Source of the DNA: Kaistia sp. 32K
Lineage (GTDB): Bacteria > Pseudomonadota > Alphaproteobacteria > Rhizobiales > Kaistiaceae
NCBI RefSeq assembly: GCF_016629525.1
Contig: NZ_AP024269.1
Coordinates: forward strand, 1,302,001-1,366,000
Length of the DNA stretch: 64,000 nucleotides
Reading direction: 5' to 3'
The notes under the pieces: generated by a model
Told to the model about the DNA's origin: nothing
The model's database searches: none
Seen by the model: the letters and a program-made list of their open reading frames with translations, nothing else
Translations under genes and position numbers: made by a program
Shown here: in pieces, positions 1-8,403 of the stretch
Numbering within the stretch: position 1 is the first letter of the stretch
Layout: the number at the start of each line of letters is the position of its first letter

Positions 1-876
1 GGCGAGAACCGGGAAGCGCCGCGCCAGCTTCAACGTGAACGTGCCGATGCCGGAGAAGAGATCGAGGACGGGCCCGCTGGACTTGCTGATGGCGCTATCG
101 ACGAGATCGGCCATGGCGAGTTCGGAGCTGGCCGTCGCCTGCAGGAAGCCGCCGGGGCTCGGATAGAGCACGACCGGATCGTTGCGGATCTCCGGCATGC
201 GGCTCATGACGATTTCGGCGCCGTCCACCGTCAACCGGCAGATCGCCCCGTCAACGGCGGCGCGTCCAAGCGCCTCATAATCGGCGCGGCCGGGCTTGCG
301 AGCGCCCTCGAGCGAAACGTCGAGGCCGGTATCGGTCGATACCACGGTCATCCGGGCGCGCTTGCCCTGGTCGACCAGCCGGTTGGCGAGAGCCGCAAGC
401 TTGTCGCGACGCGTCTCGATCTCCGGCACCAGCAGCGGGCATTCCTCGATCGCCAGCACGTCGTGGCTCTCGCGCTTGTTGAAGCCGAGCACGAGGCCCT
501 TGTCCTCGCGCGCCAGCGTGAACACGGCGCGGCGGCGCGAATGCGGCCCGACCGGCTCGACCGGATCGACCTCGGTCTCGATGCCGCGCTGCGCGAAGGC
601 GTGGACGACGAGGTCGCGCTTCCAGGCTTGGTATTTCTCCGGTGCCCAATGCTGCAGCGCGCAGCCGCCGCAGACGGTGAAATGCTTGCAGGCGGGATCG
701 ATCCGGTCGGGGCTCGGGGTGAGGATCTCGACCAGATGGCCGCGCTCACCGTCGATCTCGGCGGTGACGACTTCGCCCGGCAGCGTGAAGGGCACGAAGA
801 CCTTGTGGCCGGAAGCGGTCTCGGCGATGCCGTCGCCTTCATGGCCGAGGGCGGTGATGGTGAGCGTCTCAGCCAT
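1..876 (-). CDS. RNA m5U methyltransferase, RumA/TrmA family (3' part beyond window)
   Basis: Class I SAM-dependent enzyme expected to methylate C5 of uridine in 23S rRNA or tRNA. The visible 292 residues start MAETLTITALG. A short TRAM-like beta segment is followed by an iron-sulfur ligand set, C63-x5-C69-x2-C72, with a further Cys in EECPLL. Near the edge lie the FLQA substrate-site motif and the SAM motif DLFSGIGTFTLKLA. The catalytic Cys and C-terminus are off the left edge. Its ATG overlaps the tlyA stop by 8 bases, so the two are probably translationally coupled. Whether it is RlmD-like or TrmA-like cannot be decided from this part. Confidence 0.9.
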   Translation of the reverse strand, partial: MAETLTITALGHEGDGIAETASGHKVFVPFTLPGEVVTAEIDGERGHLVEILTPSPDRIDPACKHFTVCGGCALQHWAPEKYQAWKRDLVVHAFAQRGIETEVDPVEPVGPHSRRRAVFTLAREDKGLVLGFNKRESHDVLAIEECPLLVPEIETRRDKLAALANRLVDQGKRARMTVVSTDTGLDVSLEGARKPGRADYEALGRAAVDGAICRLTVDGAEIVMSRMPEIRNDPVVLYPSPGGFLQATASSELAMADLVDSAISKSSGPVLDLFSGIGTFTLKLARRFPVLA

Positions 877-1618
877 TGTCTTTCCTTACGCCGAGCAGGA
901 ATTCGTGATTGCCGTCGCCACCGGCGATCGGGGAGGGGATGAGGCCGTCGACGACCCATCCCGGCTCCGCGGCAATCCAGTCAACGATGCGCTGGACGGC
1001 GGCCTCGCCTTCGCTGGCGTCGCGAACGAGGCCATTCTTGGCGATGCCGTCCTTGCCGACCTCGAACTGCGGCTTGACCAGAAGAACGCCCCAGCTGCCC
1101 GGCTCGGCCAGTTCAAGCGCCGGCGGCAGGGCCAGGCGGAGCGAGATGAACGACACGTCGCAGACGATGGCGTCGAACGGCTCGCCGATGTCGTCGGCGG
1201 TCAGGTCGCGGACGTTCAGGCCCTCGCGCATGGTGACGCGCGAACGGCCGGCGACGCGCGGATGCAACTGGCCATGCCCGACATCGAGCGCATGCACATG
1301 GCGCGCGCCGCGTTCGAGCAGCACTTCGGTGAAGCCGCCGGTCGAGGCGCCGAGATCGAGCGCCGTGCGACCCGTCGGATCATAGCCGAAATGGTCCAGT
1401 CCCGCGACGAGCTTCAGCGCGGCGCGCGAGACGTAGCGCTGCGCCGGGTCGTCGATCTCGAGCGTGGCATTCGGCCGGATGGTCGCGGCGGGTTTGGTGA
1501 TCAGGACGCCGTCGACGCGGACATGCCCGCGCAGGACGGCGTCGCGCGCCTTGGCACGCGAGGCGACCAGCCCGCGCGCGAGCAAGACCATATCCAAGCG
1601 ATGTGTGGTGTCGTTCAT
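869..1618 (-). CDS. tlyA: TlyA family rRNA 2'-O-methyltransferase / hemolysin A homologue
   Basis: Predicted ribose 2'-O-methyltransferase acting on 16S/23S rRNA. 249 residues from the chosen ATG (MNDTTHRLD). An N-terminal S4 RNA-binding domain (about residues 7-68, with SRAKARDAVLRG) is followed by an FtsJ-type Rossmann fold with SAM motif DLGASTGGFTEVLL. Candidate catalytic residues are K in SRAALKL, D in CDVSF, K in LVKPQFE and E in NHEFLLG. An in-frame ATG 54 bases upstream exists, but the longer N-terminus is unlike the family. The 3' end overlaps the start of the downstream RNA methyltransferase. Confidence 0.9.
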   Translation of the reverse strand: MNDTTHRLDMVLLARGLVASRAKARDAVLRGHVRVDGVLITKPAATIRPNATLEIDDPAQRYVSRAALKLVAGLDHFGYDPTGRTALDLGASTGGFTEVLLERGARHVHALDVGHGQLHPRVAGRSRVTMREGLNVRDLTADDIGEPFDAIVCDVSFISLRLALPPALELAEPGSWGVLLVKPQFEVGKDGIAKNGLVRDASEGEAAVQRIVDWIAAEPGWVVDGLIPSPIAGGDGNHEFLLGVRKDNG

Positions 1619-1720
1619 GGCGCGAGTGATGGCGTGCGCGGCGGCCAAGCGCAAGAGCCATGGCGGCGCCATCGGGCCGCAGGGCCGGTAAACCGGCCCG
1701 GCGGCGCTCCCGGGGGAGGT

Positions 1721-2674
1721 TCAGCGCCCCGGCGCCTGTCGGACCTCGACGGTGACGTGCGACAGCCCGGCGAGCCCTGCAAGCGCCGAACGATACTGGT
1801 CCGGCGTCCGTGGATCGGCCGAAGAGAGGCTGATCACCGCCGCGTTGTGGCCGGGGCCGACGCGCCAGAGGTGAAGATCGGTGATCCGCGCGCCGGTCGC
1901 CTCGATGCGGGCGCGCATGGCGTCCTGCAAGGATTTGTCGGGCACTGCGTCGACGAGGATGCGGCCGCTCTCCCGCAACAGCCGGATCGACCAGCTCGCG
2001 ATCATCACAGCGCCGAGGATGCCGATCGCCGGATCGAGCCAGACCCAGTCGAGGAAGCGCCCGGCGAGCAGGGCGCCAATGGCGAGAATTGAGGTCACGG
2101 CGTCGGCGAGGACATGGAGATAGGCGGCGCGCAGGTTGTGATCGCGGGCGTGTCCGTGATCGTGGTGATGCGGATGGTCATGCGCATGATCATGGGGATG
2201 ATCGTGCGCGTGACCGGGCGTGCCCTCGTGCAGCAGCAGCGCGCTGACGAGATTGACGGCGAGGCCGATGACGGCGACCGCGATGGCCGGGTCGAAATCG
2301 ATCTCGACGGGCGACGCCAGCCGCCATGCAGCGTCGACCGCGATCAGCACGGCGATGATGCCGAGGATGACGGCGCTGGCGAAGGCGGCGAGATCGCCGA
2401 TCTTGCCGGTCCCGAAGGTGAAGGCCGGGTCGCGGGCATGGCGGCGGGCATAGCGATAGGCGAGCGCCGCGACCAGCAGCGCCCCCGCATGCGTCGACAT
2501 GTGGAAGCCGTCGGCGAGCAGCGCCATCGAGCCATAGGCGTAGCCGGCGGCGATCTCCGCCACCATGGTCAGCGCCGTGATGCCGACGACGATCATCGTC
2601 CGCCGCTGGTTGCGGTCATGCGAGGCGCCGAGGAAGACGTGCTCGTGTCCGCCAAAGCTGTCTGTCGCGCTCAT
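1721..2674 (-). CDS. dmeF: Cation diffusion facilitator (DmeF-type Co/Ni efflux)
   Basis: Inner-membrane divalent metal/proton antiporter of the CDF family. About 317 residues with six predicted membrane segments. The metal-site pattern HxxxD-like residues sit in LADGFHMSTHAG and in HVLADAVTSI. A cytoplasmic loop of about 25 residues made almost only of His, Asp and Pro lies between TM4 and TM5, typical of DmeF/CzcD types. The start MSATDSF is chosen because GGAAGG lies 9 bases before it; an ATG three codons earlier has no room for a ribosome site. It follows the DmeR-like regulator by 37 bases, forming one operon. Co/Ni specificity is inferred from that pairing. Confidence 0.88.
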   Translation of the reverse strand: MSATDSFGGHEHVFLGASHDRNQRRTMIVVGITALTMVAEIAAGYAYGSMALLADGFHMSTHAGALLVAALAYRYARRHARDPAFTFGTGKIGDLAAFASAVILGIIAVLIAVDAAWRLASPVEIDFDPAIAVAVIGLAVNLVSALLLHEGTPGHAHDHPHDHAHDHPHHHDHGHARDHNLRAAYLHVLADAVTSILAIGALLAGRFLDWVWLDPAIGILGAVMIASWSIRLLRESGRILVDAVPDKSLQDAMRARIEATGARITDLHLWRVGPGHNAAVISLSSADPRTPDQYRSALAGLAGLSHVTVEVRQAPGR

Positions 2675-2711
2675 GCTGTTCATCCTTCCGCCCGGCGTCC
2701 GGCGCGGTGTT

Positions 2712-2981
2712 TCAGAGATACTTGCTGACTTCCTTGATCTCGGCGACGAGCGCGCGGGCATCGGAAGCGGGCAACGCGCTCGCGGCGGCGCCGAGATGCT
2801 CGTCGATGTGATGGTGGATCAGCGTCCGCTTGGTGCTCTCGATCGCCTTGATCACTGCCTGCATCTGCTGGGCGATGGCCAGGCAATCGCGGCCGTCCTC
2901 CACCATCGTGATGACGCTGGAAAGATGCCCGGCGGCACGGCGCAGGCGCTGCAGGATTTCTGGGTTCTGTGCGTGGCTCAT
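2712..2981 (-). CDS. dmeR: Metal-sensing repressor, RcnR/DmeR (FrmR) family
   Basis: 89-residue all-helical metal-responsive repressor of the CsoR/RcnR/FrmR superfamily. Likely ligands visible are His3, Cys33 (GRDCLA), the His cluster 56-58 (LIHHHID) and His62, which matches the Co/Ni-sensing RcnR/DmeR pattern (N-terminal His plus Cys plus His) better than copper CsoR. It is first in the operon with the CDF efflux gene, so metal binding probably lifts repression of both. A palindromic G/C-tract element lies directly upstream of its ATG. Confidence 0.85.
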   Translation of the reverse strand: MSHAQNPEILQRLRRAAGHLSSVITMVEDGRDCLAIAQQMQAVIKAIESTKRTLIHHHIDEHLGAAASALPASDARALVAEIKEVSKYL

Positions 2982-2986
2982 GTTGG

Positions 2987-3010
2987 TATCCTATCCTAGG
3001 GGAGGGGATA
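2987..3010. promoter_or_regulatory. Candidate DmeR operator
   Basis: Imperfect inverted repeat TATCCTATCC-TA-GGGGAGGGGATA just upstream of dmeR. Arms ending in TATCC/GGATA surround C/G tracts, the general layout of RcnR- and DmeR-type operators (A/T arms with a G/C tract). The assignment is by position and pattern only. Confidence 0.4.
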
Positions 3011-3423
3011 TGGGAAGCGGGAGATTCTTGGGGGGTGGGGCGGAGGCGGGGGGAAGCGTGAGGTGGGGAATACGGGGGACGTGCGGGGCGGTGGCTAGGA
3101 GGGCGGTAGGCCTGCTGGTTGGCCGGGTGGGTGGCCCGGTGGGCACGAGGCCGGGTGGCGGGAGGCGGGAAGGCAGGAGACGGGGCTCACCGGCGGCGTA
3201 GGGCGAGGGGGCCTTGGCGGCCAGACCGGCGGAGGGCAGGCTGTGAGGCAATGGCGACGTCGGATGGAGGGCGGGGCCGAGGCCAAGCGGCCGGCGGATA
3301 TGGAATGTCAGGCTGTGAGGCAATGGCGCCACCTGGTCGAGTGCGTGGCGGCGCCGGAAGCTGGACGCGGGAACTGCTGTCATCCGAGAAAGGGGGCCGC
3401 TCCCCGTCGGCCCGACAAAACCC
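3011..3423. other. Non-coding G-rich stretch
   Basis: About 410 bases with strong strand asymmetry: the + strand is dominated by runs of G and GGTGGG/GGCGGG-like words. Open frames here have no family resemblance and low-complexity Pro/Arg/Gly composition, so I see no gene. The runs could form G-quadruplexes. No promoter or terminator was identified. Confidence 0.5.
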
Positions 3424-4060
3424 GTCATCCCTGCGAAAGCAGGGATCCATCCATCCGCGCATTCGGGAGGCTCGCGTAGCTGGCAACCCGGCCGAATGGA
3501 TCCCGGGTCAAAGCCCGGGATGACGGCGAGCGTGGCGCACAGGCTGGCGTTTCATTGCAGCCGCAGCAGAGGAAGGGCCGCGTCGCGAATTTCAACCTCG
3601 GGGGCGCGCCAAAGTGGCAGTGCCAATCTCCCTCATCCCCGCGAAATCGGCGCGCCGAAGCCGCCGCGCCACCGTCCGTCATCCCTGCGAAAGCAGGGAT
3701 CCATCCAGCCGCGCATCCGGGAGGTTCGCGCGGCTGGCCACCCGGCTGAATGGATCCCGGGTCGAAGCCCGGGATGACGGCGAGGGTGGCGCGCAGGCTG
3801 GGGCTCGCTCCGGCCGCAGCAGCAGGAGGGGCCGCGTCGTGCATTTCGTTGCAGGCGCGTGCCGAAGCGGCAGCGCCAACTCCATCATCCCCGCGAAATC
3901 GGCGCGCCGAAGCCGCCGCGCCACCGTCCGTCATCCCTGCGAAAGCAGGGATCCATGCATCCGCGCATCCGGGAGGTTCGTGTGGCCCGCAACCCGGCGG
4001 AAATGGATCCCGGGGCAAAGCCCGGGATGACGGCGAGCGTGTCGCGCAGGCTGGCGCGAG
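3424..4060. repeat. Tandem array, ~253-bp unit, with three paired palindromes
   Basis: The same block begins at 3424, 3678 and 3930 (periods 254 and 252). Each block opens with a two-hairpin palindromic element (3424-3524, 3678-3778, 3930-4031): a hairpin with TCCCTGCgaaaGCAGGGA, a ~55-base spacer, and a hairpin with ATCCCGGGtcaaaGCCCGGGAT; the outer ends GTCATCC and GGATGAC are inverted. The rest of the unit (for example CCCGCGAAATCGGCGCGCCG) is also repeated between the first and second copies; the third copy decays after about 4060. Nothing in it looks coding. Confidence 0.85.
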
Positions 4061-4177
4061 CTTTCTACGCCGGGCAGTCGCACTGCCGCGCGGCGCGGAA
4101 CGAGGCGCGACGGATCTCCACCTCCGCCGGAAAACGACAACCGCGCGAGCTTCGCGCGGCCGTCCGTCGATCCCGGA
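4061..4177. other. Non-coding remainder before sco1 stop
   Basis: About 117 bases between the tandem array and the sco1 stop codon. It contains short GC-rich inverted words (GCGCGAGCTTCGCGCGG near 4143) that could act as a terminator for the leftward copper operon, but no T-tract is seen. Confidence 0.35.
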
Positions 4178-4801
4178 TCAGCTGGCCACGAGGCGGCGCA
4201 GCTTCTCCATGATCGTCTCGTCCTTCTCGTGATAATCGGCCGTGCCGACGAAATTGGCATTAGAATCGAGCAGGTACACGGCGGCGCTGTGGTCCATCGT
4301 GTAGTCCTCGCCGTCGCCGACCTTCTTCGAATAGACCTTGTAGGCCTTCAGAATGCCGTCGATCTGCTCGCGGCTGCCGGAGAGGCCGACGATGCGCGGG
4401 TCGAAGGCGTGCAGGTAGTTCGCCATCTGCTCCGGCGTGTCGCGCTCGGGGTCGACGGTGACGAAATACACCTTGAGCTTGTCGCCGTCGGGGCCGAGCT
4501 GCTTCAGCCATTGCGTCGCCTGGTAGAGCGTCGTCGGGCAGACGTCGGGGCAGAAGGTGAAGCCGAAGAACATCGCCGAGGGGTGGCCCTTCAGCGCCGC
4601 CTCGGTGACGGGCTGGCCCTTCTGGTCGACGACGGAGAACGGGCCGCCGATCGCGCTCAGCTGGACGACCGGATTGCTGCTCTTCGGAAGCAGCGTGAAG
4701 ACGCCGATCGCGACGACGACGATGGCGACGAGCGCCCAGAGCACGTAGCGGACGGTCCGCAGCGTCTTGTGGGGATTGCCCCCGGTCTTGGTCTCGCTCA
4801 T
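4178..4801 (-). CDS. senC: SCO1/SenC copper chaperone for cytochrome c oxidase
   Basis: 207-residue membrane-anchored thioredoxin-fold protein that delivers copper to, or reduces, the CuA site of cytochrome c oxidase subunit II. One N-terminal membrane helix (about residues 18-38) is followed by a periplasmic domain with the copper-binding FCPDVCPT (CxxxC) motif and the third ligand His in YTMDHSAAVYLLD. Its start overlaps the pcuC stop by four bases (ATGA), so both are co-translated. The oxidase it would serve is encoded at 23.6-30.2 kb. Confidence 0.95.
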   Translation of the reverse strand: MSETKTGGNPHKTLRTVRYVLWALVAIVVVAIGVFTLLPKSSNPVVQLSAIGGPFSVVDQKGQPVTEAALKGHPSAMFFGFTFCPDVCPTTLYQATQWLKQLGPDGDKLKVYFVTVDPERDTPEQMANYLHAFDPRIVGLSGSREQIDGILKAYKVYSKKVGDGEDYTMDHSAAVYLLDSNANFVGTADYHEKDETIMEKLRRLVAS

Positions 4802-5355
4802 TCGCCTGATCCGTGATTGCCGTGGGCCTCAGCGCCGGTGTTTTCCTGTCCGGCGCCGTGGGCGGAAGTGTCCATGTTCGGCTTGTCGCCGTCGGTCTTG
4901 GCCGGTCCCGGCGCGCCGATCGGCGAGACGGTGAGGTTGACCTCGACGGCGCCGGCCTTGGCGAAGGTCAGCGTCAGCGGCACGCTCTCGCCCTGCTTGA
5001 ACGGCGCCTTGGGGCGGATGAACATGACGTGGTAGCCGCCGGGCTCGAGCACCAGCGTGCCGCCGGCGGGGATCTCGACGCCTGCCTCGGCCGGGCGCAT
5101 GGCCATGACGCCGTCCTCGGTCTTCATCAGGTGCAACTCGGCCTTTTCCGACGCCGGCGAGGCGACCGAAACCAGCGTGTCGGGCTCCGAGCCGGTGTTC
5201 CTGATGGTCAGGTAGCCGCCGCCGACCCGCGCGCCGGGGGGCGTTGCCCGCGACCAGGGCTCGCTGATGACGAGCGTGCCGGCGGTGACGTCGGCGAGGG
5301 CTGGCGCGGCCAGCGACGCGGCGAAGAGAAGCGAAAGGGCGATGCGTTTGATCAT
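4798..5355 (-). CDS. pcuC: Periplasmic copper chaperone PCu(A)C
   Basis: 185-residue secreted copper chaperone (DUF461). A signal peptide (MIKRIALSLLFAASLAAPALA) leads into a cupredoxin-like domain carrying the family motif: H and M in ELHLMKTEDG, M in MAMRP, then HxM in YHVMFIRP. The C-terminal ~30 residues after the domain are rich in His, Met, Gly and Asn, an extra metal-binding tail not in the core motif. The start at 5355 is chosen because it begins the signal peptide; longer in-frame extensions lack family features. Works with the adjacent SCO1 in CuA assembly. Confidence 0.93.
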   Translation of the reverse strand: MIKRIALSLLFAASLAAPALADVTAGTLVISEPWSRATPPGARVGGGYLTIRNTGSEPDTLVSVASPASEKAELHLMKTEDGVMAMRPAEAGVEIPAGGTLVLEPGGYHVMFIRPKAPFKQGESVPLTLTFAKAGAVEVNLTVSPIGAPGPAKTDGDKPNMDTSAHGAGQENTGAEAHGNHGSGE

Positions 5356-5570
5356 GATTGCCAGAGATAGCCCCCTCGGAGGCCCCTGAGAAGCGTGGCG
5401 GACTGCCGCGAGGGGACGCTTTGGAGACAATTTTGGCGCGTTCTGCCCGTCGCGCCGGCCATTTCGTCGCCAGATCGCCGTCGCATCGTGTTGAGGACCC
5501 TGGTCAAGCCCGCGCGCAGCCCTTGGCCCGGATGGGCTAGGATGCCGGCGCAATCAATGAGGAGCCGACC

Positions 5571-5627
5571 ATGATTCCCTGCTGCAGCCACCGCGCGACC
5601 GCCCCATCGGCCCGGGGGATCGCATGA
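5571..5627 (+). CDS. 18-codon upstream ORF with a Cys-Cys pair (candidate leader peptide)
   Basis: ATG at 5571 preceded by GAGGAG at ideal distance; encodes [18 protein letters not shown] and stops at a TGA that overlaps the ATG of the next gene (ATGA). The strong ribosome site belongs to this ORF rather than to the monooxygenase gene, so translation of the latter is probably coupled to it. Cys-Cys-Ser-His early in the peptide suggests cysteine or metal-linked attenuation, but that is inference. It diverges from the copper chaperone operon. Confidence 0.5.
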   Translation: MIPCCSHRATAPSARGIA

Positions 5628-5986
5628 TCGCCGTGATCTTCGAGGTCTGGCCGGCGGAGGGCGAGCGGCAGGTCTATCTGGACCTGGCCGCCGCGTTGAA
5701 GGCCGATCTGCAGGCTATGGACGGCTTTATCTCGATCGAGCGCTTCGAGAGCCTCGCCGAGCCCGGCAAGCTGCTGTCCCTCTCGTTCTGGCGCGATGAG
5801 GAAGCGGTCAAAGCCTGGCGCAACCGGCCGGCGCACCGCGAGACGCAGGCGCGCGGCCGCAACGGCGTCTTCGCCGATTATCGGCTGCGGGTGGCCAGCG
5901 TGCTGCGCGACTATGGCCTCGACGAGCGTGCCGAGGCTCCCGGCGACAGCCGCCGGGCGCATGGGGATGGCGTAGCCAAACCCTAG
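5624..5986 (+). CDS. Antibiotic biosynthesis monooxygenase (ABM) domain protein
   Basis: 120-residue ferredoxin-like alpha/beta-barrel protein. The ABM core spans roughly residues 1-95, with [14 protein letters not shown], the [10 protein letters not shown] strand and [14 protein letters not shown] helix, followed by a polar tail. Members are small cofactor-free oxygenases acting on quinols or haem-like substrates; the substrate here is unknown. No ribosome site of its own is seen; its ATG overlaps the stop of the 18-codon ORF. Its stop codon overlaps the dxs stop from the opposite strand (shared CTAG). Confidence 0.8.
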   Translation: MIAVIFEVWPAEGERQVYLDLAAALKADLQAMDGFISIERFESLAEPGKLLSLSFWRDEEAVKAWRNRPAHRETQARGRNGVFADYRLRVASVLRDYGLDERAEAPGDSRRAHGDGVAKP

Positions 5987-7905
5987 GCGCTGCGGAAGGC
6001 GGCGGCGTCGTCGCTGCGGCCGAGCGCCTCGAACACCGTCGCGACGATGCCGCGCGTATCGAGGCCGCTGTCGGCGACCATCGCTTCCGGCTTGTCGTGG
6101 TCGATGAATTCGTCGCGCATCACCAGCGTGCGGATCTTCAGGCCGCGATCGAAGGCCCCGGCGCCGGCGAGGAAGGCCAGCACCTGGCCGCCGAAGCCGC
6201 CGACGGCGCCTTCCTCGACGGTGATCACGACTTCGTGATTGCGGGCGAGGTCGAGCACGAGATCCGTATCGAGCGGCTTGGCGAAGCGGGCGTCGGCGAC
6301 CGTGGTCGAGAGCCCGTAGGTGTCGAGTTCCTCCGCGGCCTTCAGCGCGTCCTTGAGGCGCGTGCCGAAGGAGAGGATCGCCACCTTGCTGCCCTGGCGG
6401 ATGACGCGGCCCTTGCCGATCGGCAGGATCTCGCCGCGCGCCGGCAGGTCGATGCCGACGCCTTCGCCGCGCGGATAGCGGAAGGAAGAGGGGGCGTCGT
6501 CGATGGCGACCGAGGTCGCGATCATGTGCACCAGCTCCGCCTCGTCGGACGGCGCCATGACGATCATGCCGGGAAGCGCCGTCAGGAAACCGGTGTCGAA
6601 CGAACCGGCATGGGTCGCGCCGTCGGCGCCGACGAAGCCGGCGCGGTCGATGGCGAAGCGGACCGGCAGCTTCTGGATCGCCACGTCATGCACGATCTGG
6701 TCATAGCCGCGCTGCAGGAAGGTCGAATAGATCGCGCAGAACGGCTTGTAGCCCTCGGTCGCGAGGCCGGCCGCGAAGGTGACGGCATGCTGCTCGGCGA
6801 TGCCGACGTCGAAGGTGCGCTTCGGGAACGCTTGGCCGAACAGGTCGAGCCCGGTGCCGGCGGGCATCGCCGCGGTGACGGCGACGATCTTGTCGTCGGC
6901 CTCGGCTTCCTTGACCAGCGCCTCGGCGAAGACGCGCGTATAGCTCGGCGCGTTCGGCGTCGACTTGGCCTGCTTGCCGGTGATGACGTCGAAGCGGTTG
7001 ACGCCGTGATACTTGTCGGGCGCGGCCTCGGCGGGCGCGTAGCCCTTGCCCTTCTGCGTCACGACATGCAGCAGGATCGGGCCTTCCGGCGCGTCGCGCA
7101 GATTGCGCAGGATCGGCAGCAGATGATCGAGATTGTGGCCGTCGATCGGGCCGACATAGTAGAAGCCGAGTTCCTCGAACAGCGTGCCGCCGGTGAAGAA
7201 GCCGCGCGCATATTCCTCGGTCTGCTTGGCCTTCTCATGGAAGAAGCGCGGCAGCTTGCTGGTCAGCTGCTTCGCCACTTCGCGGAACGAACGATAGGTG
7301 CGGCCGGAGACGAGGCGGGCCAGATAGGCGGACATCGCGCCGACCGGCGGGGCGATCGACATGTCGTTGTCGTTCAGGATGACGATCAACCGCGAACGCT
7401 GCGCGCCGGCATTGTTCATCGCCTCATAGGCCATGCCGGCCGACATCGCGCCGTCGCCGATCACGCAGACGACGGCGTTGTCGCCCTCGTCGAGATCGCG
7501 CGCCACCGCCATGCCGAGGCCGGCGGAGATCGAGGTCGAGGAATGCGCCGCGCCGAACGGGTCGTATTCGCTCTCGGACCGCTTGGTGAAGCCGGAGAGC
7601 CCGCCCGGCTGGCGCAGCGTGCGGATGCGGTCGCGGCGCCCGGTCAGGATCTTGTGCGGATAGGCCTGATGGCCGACATCCCAGATGATCCGGTCATCCG
7701 GGGTGTTGAAGACATAGTGCAGCGCCACCGTCAGCTCGACGACGCCGAGGCCGGCGCCGAGATGGCCGCCGGTGATCGAGACGGCGTCGATGGTCTCGGC
7801 GCGGAGCTCCGCGGCCAGCTGCGCGAGCGCGCTCTCCGGCAGGTTGCGGAGGTCGGCGGGCGTGGCGACGGTATCGAGAAGGGGCGTTTCGGGCTTGCCG
7901 GTCAT
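5983..7905 (-). CDS. dxs: 1-deoxy-D-xylulose-5-phosphate synthase
   Basis: 640 residues, the usual length. First enzyme of the MEP isoprenoid pathway: condenses pyruvate and glyceraldehyde 3-phosphate using thiamine diphosphate and Mg2+. Visible motifs: [14 protein letters not shown] (His48), [12 protein letters not shown] (His79), the ThDP/Mg motif GDGAMSAG (150-157) with LNDNDMS (about 177-183), the [13 protein letters not shown]lu/His region of the transketolase-like domain, and a C-terminal domain with EEGAVGGFG. It shares the pathway with ispH, located 27 kb away in the window. Confidence 0.97.
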   Translation of the reverse strand: MTGKPETPLLDTVATPADLRNLPESALAQLAAELRAETIDAVSITGGHLGAGLGVVELTVALHYVFNTPDDRIIWDVGHQAYPHKILTGRRDRIRTLRQPGGLSGFTKRSESEYDPFGAAHSSTSISAGLGMAVARDLDEGDNAVVCVIGDGAMSAGMAYEAMNNAGAQRSRLIVILNDNDMSIAPPVGAMSAYLARLVSGRTYRSFREVAKQLTSKLPRFFHEKAKQTEEYARGFFTGGTLFEELGFYYVGPIDGHNLDHLLPILRNLRDAPEGPILLHVVTQKGKGYAPAEAAPDKYHGVNRFDVITGKQAKSTPNAPSYTRVFAEALVKEAEADDKIVAVTAAMPAGTGLDLFGQAFPKRTFDVGIAEQHAVTFAAGLATEGYKPFCAIYSTFLQRGYDQIVHDVAIQKLPVRFAIDRAGFVGADGATHAGSFDTGFLTALPGMIVMAPSDEAELVHMIATSVAIDDAPSSFRYPRGEGVGIDLPARGEILPIGKGRVIRQGSKVAILSFGTRLKDALKAAEELDTYGLSTTVADARFAKPLDTDLVLDLARNHEVVITVEEGAVGGFGGQVLAFLAGAGAFDRGLKIRTLVMRDEFIDHDKPEAMVADSGLDTRGIVATVFEALGRSDDAAAFRSA

Positions 7906-8061
7906 CTATCGAGCGTGACTGTTACATGAACGGGCACGGTTACACGACGCGGCGACGGGTGGCAACGCGGGCGGCCTCGCCGGGGCGCGGCCAAATCCCG
8001 CGTGGGTTGCGGTTGCGGCCGCGGACGCTACTGTGAATACTTGCTGCATACGGGGGCATCC

Positions 8062-8373
8062 ATGATCCGGCACACGGTGGTTTTCCGGCTGAAACACGAG
8101 AAGGGCTCGGAGGCGGAGCGGCTCTTCCTCGCCAATGCGCAGAGGCTCGCATCGATCCCGGGCGTCGGCGGATTCGAGCAGCTTCGCCAGGTAAGCCCAA
8201 AGAACGATTATGATTTCGGCTTCTCCATGGAGTTCGCCGACGAGGCTGCCTATGCCGGCTACAACGATCATCCGGACCATGTCGCCTTCGTGCGCGACCA
8301 TTGGGTGCCGGAGGTCGCGGCCTTTCTCGAAATTGATTATGTGCCGCTCGCGCCGGTCGAAAACGGCTCGTGA
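8062..8373 (+). CDS. Dabb (stress-responsive A/B barrel) domain protein
   Basis: 103-residue dimeric alpha-beta barrel protein. MIRHTVVFRLKHEKGSEAE opening, a central DFGFSMEFADEAAYAGY segment and NDHPDHVAFVRDHWVPEVAAF near the C-terminus are characteristic. The function in bacteria is generally unknown. The start MIRHTVV is chosen because the barrel begins there; an upstream in-frame ATG gives an unrelated Cys-rich leader. It lies 30 bases before the ClC gene and may be co-transcribed. Confidence 0.85.
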   Translation: MIRHTVVFRLKHEKGSEAERLFLANAQRLASIPGVGGFEQLRQVSPKNDYDFGFSMEFADEAAYAGYNDHPDHVAFVRDHWVPEVAAFLEIDYVPLAPVENGS

Positions 8374-8403
8374 TCCCCGCGCGATCCTGCATGGAGTGAA
8401 TTC

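Noticed and set aside
296..2092. 598-codon open frame on the + strand
   Set aside because: Spans the antisense of the rRNA methyltransferase, tlyA and part of dmeF; low-complexity translation.
3187..3486. Several short open frames in the G-rich tract and array
   Set aside because: They translate repeat DNA (same peptide such as AKAGIHP in several frames) and lack ribosome sites and family resemblance.
3424..4060. The 253-bp array considered as CRISPR or as an insertion sequence
   Set aside because: Period is too long for CRISPR, the whole unit repeats, and no transposase frame is present.
6097..7929. 610-codon open frame on the + strand
   Set aside because: Antisense to dxs; no recognisable domain, whereas dxs shows all catalytic motifs.
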